Assembly (NCBI RefSeq): GCF_030272615.1
Contig: NC_081414.1
Coordinates: forward strand, 765,684,483 to 765,748,482
Length of the DNA: 64,000 bases
From: Cryptomeria japonica
Lineage: Eukaryota; Streptophyta; Pinopsida; Cupressales; Cupressaceae
Direction of reading: 5' to 3'
Within the stretch, counting starts at the first letter, position 1. Each line of letters begins with the position of its first letter. The notes under the pieces are model-generated. The model searched no databases, was not told where the DNA came from, and saw only the letters and a program-made list of their open reading frames with translations. Of the stretch, positions 59,365-64,000 are shown one piece after another. The position numbers and the translations under genes were made by a program.

Positions 59365-59708
59365 ACCACTAGAGGTCCTGGCATGTGCACAGACTCTGGC
59401 TCATTTCCACCCTGACTCTCTACAGGAATAGGAGCTAGGCTCCTGCTTCATTCTCTATCAACAGATCTATGACTCCTAGAGCCATGACTTCTAACCTGAG
59501 GGTTCTCTGCTAGGATCCTTTCCTGAACTATGCTAATAAGATTCTGTATTGCCGCTAAGAGGTCTCAGTTAGGCTCATTTGGCTATTCGGGAGGTGCTCC
59601 TGGGTTCTCTTCTGGAACCAATGCCTCCCTCACTACCTCTTCGCGTTCTATGCGCACACGTCTAGGACCCCATCTGCGCTTGCGAGCTTGTCGCGTTGTC
59701 GGAGGCAT
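59365..59708 (-). pseudogene. gag N-terminal fragment of the deleted chromovirus
   Basis: From an ATG at 59708 the minus strand reads MPPTTRQARKRRWGPRR, a basic start common in chromovirus Gag. It then runs through LVPEENPGAPPE and DLLAAIQNLISIVQERIL to PESVHMPGPLVV. There are three in-frame stops. It ends where the 3' LTR fragment begins. The region is GC- and CpG-richer than the LTR. Confidence 0.65.
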
Positions 59709-59864
59709 CCTAAGAGGAAAATAAGACAAAATAAATAATTAATTTCTTTTAGAATAATATTAATTCAAATAAATTTAAATGTCTGATAAAATCAATTTAA
59801 CAAAATAATTTAAATAATCTAAGGCAAAAAGTAAGTGGAGTAAGGTTCCTAGTGTGGAAACCTT

Positions 59865-59876
59865 GCTCTGATACCA
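59865..59876 (-). promoter_or_regulatory. Primer-binding site (initiator Met tRNA)
   Basis: The minus strand reads TGGTATCAGAGC, three bases after the LTR end, and continues AAGGTTTCC. The initiator-Met match is exact. Confidence 0.88.
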
Positions 59877-60367
59877 AAATGTCATGCCCAAAATTTAGGG
59901 CAAAAACGGAATGATTTTTTTTTTTTTAAATACCAACTAATTAACATTAAGTTCGCTAACACGACATGCACTAATGTATTTGCCATATCTATATTTGAGC
60001 TAATTCTGATACTAAACCAAGTAACTAAATTAATTAAAATTTATTTAAAAAAAACTAAATGATTTAATTTTATTTTCACAAGATACCTAGTCAATAGATT
60101 AATTATGTCCCCATAGACAACCAAAGTTACAATCGAGCTAAACTCCTAACTTTTAATTTTCAAGTTCTCATAAATAGTTAATTTAGAAATATTTAATCTT
60201 AATTTAAAACTCCTCAATCTAATAAAGTTAAAATAATTATTTACTTCTCCATTACTTAATTTAAATCATTTCGTACTATTTGAAAGTCAAATAATAATTG
60301 CATACAATTTTCACTTGAACCATTTCTACTTATTTACATTTATATAGAACATAATTATATAATGACA

Positions 60368-60371
<4 letters not shown>

Positions 60372-60417
<46 letters not shown>
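60372..60417 (+). repeat. (TA)n microsatellite
   Basis: 46 bases of uninterrupted TA inside the long LTR. Confidence 0.95.
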
Positions 60418-60420
<3 letters not shown>

Positions 60421-60705
60421 AGGGTTTTACCCATTCAAACTCTATCTAATCAAATATCTATCTCAAAACCTCTTTCTCTTTTTATTTTATTTATAAAAAT
60501 AAAACTTCCCTTAAGATATTTTATTATTTTACCCTAATCATATTTTGTTTGCCCTAACCCCAAGCTTTGGATTAGGGCATTCCATTTAATATATATATAT
60601 TTTGTTGTACCTTTGATTTATTTTTTGTTCGGACTGTGCAGGGTTGAAACCCATCAAGCGGCAGCCATGGTGAAGATCGTAGGTTAAAGGGGGTGATGGG
60701 GGCAC

Positions 60706-60973
60706 CACTGTGTGTCCACACAGTGGCGGCACGGCACCACTATGTGTCCACATAGTGGCAGCCGCGACCGACACTGTGTGTCCACACAGTGGGAGCCGCA
60801 ACGGCCCACACCACTATGTGTCCACACAGTGGCGGCTGCAACCGACACTGTGTGTCCACATAGTGGGAGCCGTAGTGGCCCACACTGTGTGACCATACAG
60901 TGGAAGCCACGGCCCACACTGTGTGTTCACACAGTGGAAGCCGTGAGGCCGACCATTGTGTGTACACACAGTG
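60706..60973. repeat. Array of eight 20-nt hairpins in the LTR
   Basis: Eight copies of CACTGTGTG-NN-CACACAGTG lie at 60706, 60738, 60772, 60812, 60846, 60883, 60917 and 60954 (starts), spaced 32-40 bases with GC-rich linkers such as GGAGCCG. Each copy can pair with itself. Copy 2 has changed both arms (CACTATGTG/CACATAGTG), keeping a perfect stem. Copies 5, 6 and 8 differ only by G-T wobbles. Copy 4 has a single mismatch, which becomes a wobble on the other strand. All open frames across it are by-products. Function is unknown: RNA structure, dyad protein sites, or simple amplification. Confidence 0.85.
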
Positions 60974-63820
60974 GGGTCTGCGGCAATACAAAAAAACCCC
61001 TTTTTTTCTAAAGTTATAAATATTTTTATTTTTATGTAATATATATATTCAACGCATTTTATTTTATTTTATTTTTTTAAACATAGTTATAATGATATAC
61101 ATGCAAACTGCCTTAATACTATATTAGTATAAATTTATAAATTCCATGAGGCATCCAATTAAAATAAATAGGCTCTAGTATTTTGATTTAGATGAAGAGG
61201 ATATAGATGGGTTAATGATTTTCAAACTTCATTCTACTATATTGCTTTTATAGGAAACATAAATAAATAATTTTTTTTTCGATATACAACATGCATGCAA
61301 ATCTAACTTATGCCTTTTCTATTTAATTTTATTTTGAATGCCTAAGAATGGAATGAATTTCCTGCTAAGCTATTTATCATAACACATCGGATATACTTTT
61401 TTTTCTGAACTTAGGGACTACTAATTTAGGAATGCATAATTCTTTTCTGCAATAAATACATTTACTGATTCTGCAATTACTACTGCAATTGAATAGATAT
61501 TTTTATTAAAGCCTAACAACAACTTCAACTCATATTTTCTGCAATTAAAATGAAGACAAATTCACAGATAAAAAGAAAAAAACACAGAATTAAATAAAAC
61601 TAATTTTCATATTACAATGACTATTGCATGCAATTCAAAAGTAATTCTTTTCAAATAGAAAATAGGAATATATCTAGCTTTTTACAATACTAAAGATATT
61701 CTGCAAAGTTTACAAGATGTTTCTTTATTTAAATACAATAACTAAACTCATGTCTATATTTCGAATTTACAAATAGCCTCTCATTCCAATGAATGAGGGT
61801 GTATTTCTCCTTTTAAAACTAATAAATACAATTACAATTAAATATCTGCAACAATAATCTCCTGCAACTTCCCACTTGACCTATTCTTTTCTCCCGACAA
61901 TCCTGCATAATAAATCACAAATATGACCATGGAGTGCTCACCTCCCAGCCTAGGCTAACTGGTAGCCACCCCCGAGCTTGGAGAACCAAGCCCTAGACGG
62001 GATACAAACATGCAAACACATAGAAGACAAAAATACACACAGATTTCAGACACACTCCCATCCCGGCTACACTGCACCACACTTTGGTGATGCCCTTTTT
62101 AAGGGTGGTAGTGGACCAATATCCTGAGGAGAACTGCAAGTATGGAAAACATGTAGCCACCTCATGGCACAAAAATTACATCAAGAATTTCAACCCCTTA
62201 TTCCTTATGGCCCCCAAGGCATTCTAGCCTTATATCCCTCCTTTTGACCCCCATTGCACAAACAGGCCATGCAGCAAGGGTCACACAAAAATCCCTTGTG
62301 ATCACTCTCATAACAAGAGTCTCTCACTCGAGGGTTATCACTGCTACCACCCACAAGATCCTCCTCTCTCCCAAGAGTAAGAGGTCTTGAAAACTCCCAA
62401 AAACACATACAAAACAATATACAAAAATACCAAGTGAAATTTTCAAAAAGGACATACAAGAAAATAGATTTCTTACACCAACATACTTTCAAACACATGC
62501 AAAAAAAGAAGTCATTTTAAGAATAATGTAACCAACCTTAATCTGCTCAAAGGTAGGATAGTATTTGAGGAAGAGCTACCCAATTCCACGGATCTTCTTC
62601 TTCTACCCTTCGCCAAATTTTACTATTCAAATCTATTCTATCCTTTTCAAAAATTCTCTTGTCTCCAAAAATGGAGAGTGGGTGATTACCCTCAAATTTT
62701 CAAATTCTTGCTTAAGAAGCTCATTCTCTCAGTTCTCACAAGTTTCTAAAAACTAAAGAGGAAGGTAAGACAGAATGGGAAAGAGAACTCTCATTCGAAA
62801 AGGAAAGTTTACAACTAGGTTCAAACTTCTATTTTCAATTTTCGCACAACTCAGAAAAGTCAAATTTTAGAGTGTCTAAAAGGTCACTTAGGAGTAGAAA
62901 CTTGCCTAAAATTACCCCTAACCCTTAGGTATACCTTATGGGCTTTAGGAAACCCTATTAAACTACCCCTAGGTGTTCATTTAACCCATTTTAAACCCCT
63001 TTGAAGTTTATTTTCGGGTCAAACATATGTTGACCACTCCAAAGATTCTTTTCCCAAGGTATTTATGACATCATGTTATATTAAATGAAAAAGCTATAGT
63101 TGAACACTTTCCCACCAAGAGACAACAATAAAATTTAAACTTAAATCCACACATGTGTCAAGTGACACAAATAAAACATTTTTACAATTTAAAACATGAA
63201 ATCGTCTCTTGTGGATTTTACACAAGTAAATTAAATACACTTAACACACATGCAGCATATACTATTACGAATAAAATACAACACAAATGGGGTGTTGTCT
63301 CTCCAAATAGACAACCCCTGGCTTACAAACAAACAAAAGTCTAGGTTTGGTTCTCCATAATATTTCCATGGTCACATGGATAACTTCCTGCGCATCTCAA
63401 TCTACACATTAGTACTTTCAAATATCCACATATAATATAATTCAAAGGAATAATAATACACATCATCACTTGAATACAATTTACATCTGAATAAATTAAA
63501 TACATCTTTTATGCAATCAATTTCACATAAGCAATTCATCCTAATTCACCTTAACTTACACATTCATCATAATTCTATTATCATATTAAAGTCCTGCAAT
63601 TTCAATAATGACATTTATCACCGCAATTTCATCTCATTCAAAAATCATGTAGTGTTCTATCTCATAAGCATATAAGTAAATCATCAAAATATAGCAATGT
63701 TATCCAAATCGTGAAATCATATAAGTTCTAAGTTTCAAAATGCATCAAAATAAAGTATCCATAATAGTCAATATATAAAAATCACTGAAATGTCAGACTG
63801 AGTCGAGGTGAGGCCTCACA

Positions 63821-63855
63821 TATATACAGTTGTATATATAGACACATATATATAC

Positions 63856-63888
<33 letters not shown>

Positions 63889-64000
63889 AATATATAAATA
63901 TATATATATATATATATAAATATATAAATATATATATATATGTATATATATGTCTATATATATGTATATATACATGTATATACATGTATATATATATATG
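63821..64000 (+). repeat. (TA)n-rich microsatellite
   Basis: TA-dominated repeat with TATATAAA and ACATATA variants running to the window end. It is probably the continuation of the 58.8-59.1 kb microsatellite across the inserted element. Confidence 0.9.

Larger units (their letters stand above)
59135..63820 (-). mobile_element. Internally deleted chromovirus-type gypsy element
   Basis: On the minus strand: a long 5' LTR (63820 down to 59880), a perfect Met-tRNA primer site, the start of gag, then directly the last 230 bases of the 3' LTR (59364-59135), with no pol and no polypurine tract. The shared LTR end, TTTTGGGCATGACA, is seen twice. The outer borders read TGTGAGG (63820) and GCATGACA (59135), and both are followed by TATAT. 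However, the site is a TA microsatellite, so that duplication alone is weak. The deletion removed most of gag-pol and the front of the 3' LTR. Confidence 0.7.
59880..63820 (-). repeat. Long 5' LTR (about 3.9 kb)
   Basis: The lower border is firm: TGACA followed by TTTTGGTATCAGAGC on the minus strand. The upper border at 63820 is inferred from TGT...ACA termini, the palindromic TGTGAGGCCTCAC start and the return of microsatellite sequence. Inside are a (TA)n run, a hairpin array (60706-60973) and otherwise AT-rich sequence without genes. Confidence 0.55.

Noticed and set aside
60586-61011. Cys/His-rich open frames (HTVS, PHSG repeats) that look like zinc-binding repeats.
   Set aside because: They are translations of the eight-unit hairpin array. 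Several frames on both strands are open for the same reason, and none extends beyond it.

Overview
The window looks like part of a large, repeat-dominated land-plant nuclear genome. A gymnosperm such as a conifer is plausible but not proven. The evidence is plant-type LTR retrotransposons (Ty1/copia with initiator-Met tRNA primer sites, Ty3/gypsy chromoviruses and Tat-like elements), an ankyrin-PGG membrane-protein gene of a plant-specific family, very low gene density and AT-rich spacers. I see one intact protein-coding gene in 64 kb and no rRNA, tRNA or CRISPR. Almost every other long reading frame is a retroelement remnant or chance.

Layout. 1-5 kb: a poly(A)-tailed LINE-like tail, an LTR-like fragment, a cluster of shuffled and inverted short repeats, and a GC-rich hairpin repeat. 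6.3-11.5 kb: a degraded Tat-type Ty3/gypsy element on the minus strand, cut by a plus-strand LTR-like fragment with a (CT)n tract. 14.8 kb: a gypsy gag scrap. 18.2-20.2 kb: a three-exon ankyrin-PGG gene (529 aa) on the plus strand, with clean splice sites, a poly(A) signal and a 35-codon upstream ORF. 21.66-30.29 kb: a complete minus-strand Tat-like LTR element with TSD CAACT. It has gag and protease remnants but no pol that I can find.

30.3-47.5 kb is a three-level nest. A plus-strand copia integrase relic is split by a minus-strand chromovirus (31633-47154, TSD ATTTG). The chromovirus gag is in turn split by a plus-strand copia-type element (37135-44836, TSD GTATT). The inner element carries a gag with zinc knuckles and, in place of pol, a roughly 1,120-codon ORF that I do not recognise and that ends in a charged coiled coil. 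By-eye LTR identity fits the nesting order: about 95% for the inner element, about 92% for the chromovirus and about 84% for the separate Tat-like element.

47.5-58.4 kb holds diverged repeats, a GC-richer unassigned block, and two degraded plus-strand ORFs that look like retroelement accessory ORFs. 59.1-63.8 kb is an internally deleted minus-strand chromovirus inserted in a TA/TG microsatellite. It keeps one very long (about 3.9 kb) LTR, its primer site and the start of gag. That LTR contains eight tandem 20-nt hairpins whose arms covary.

All coordinates come from reading the sequence by eye. Domain calls rest on motif recognition, not on database searches.
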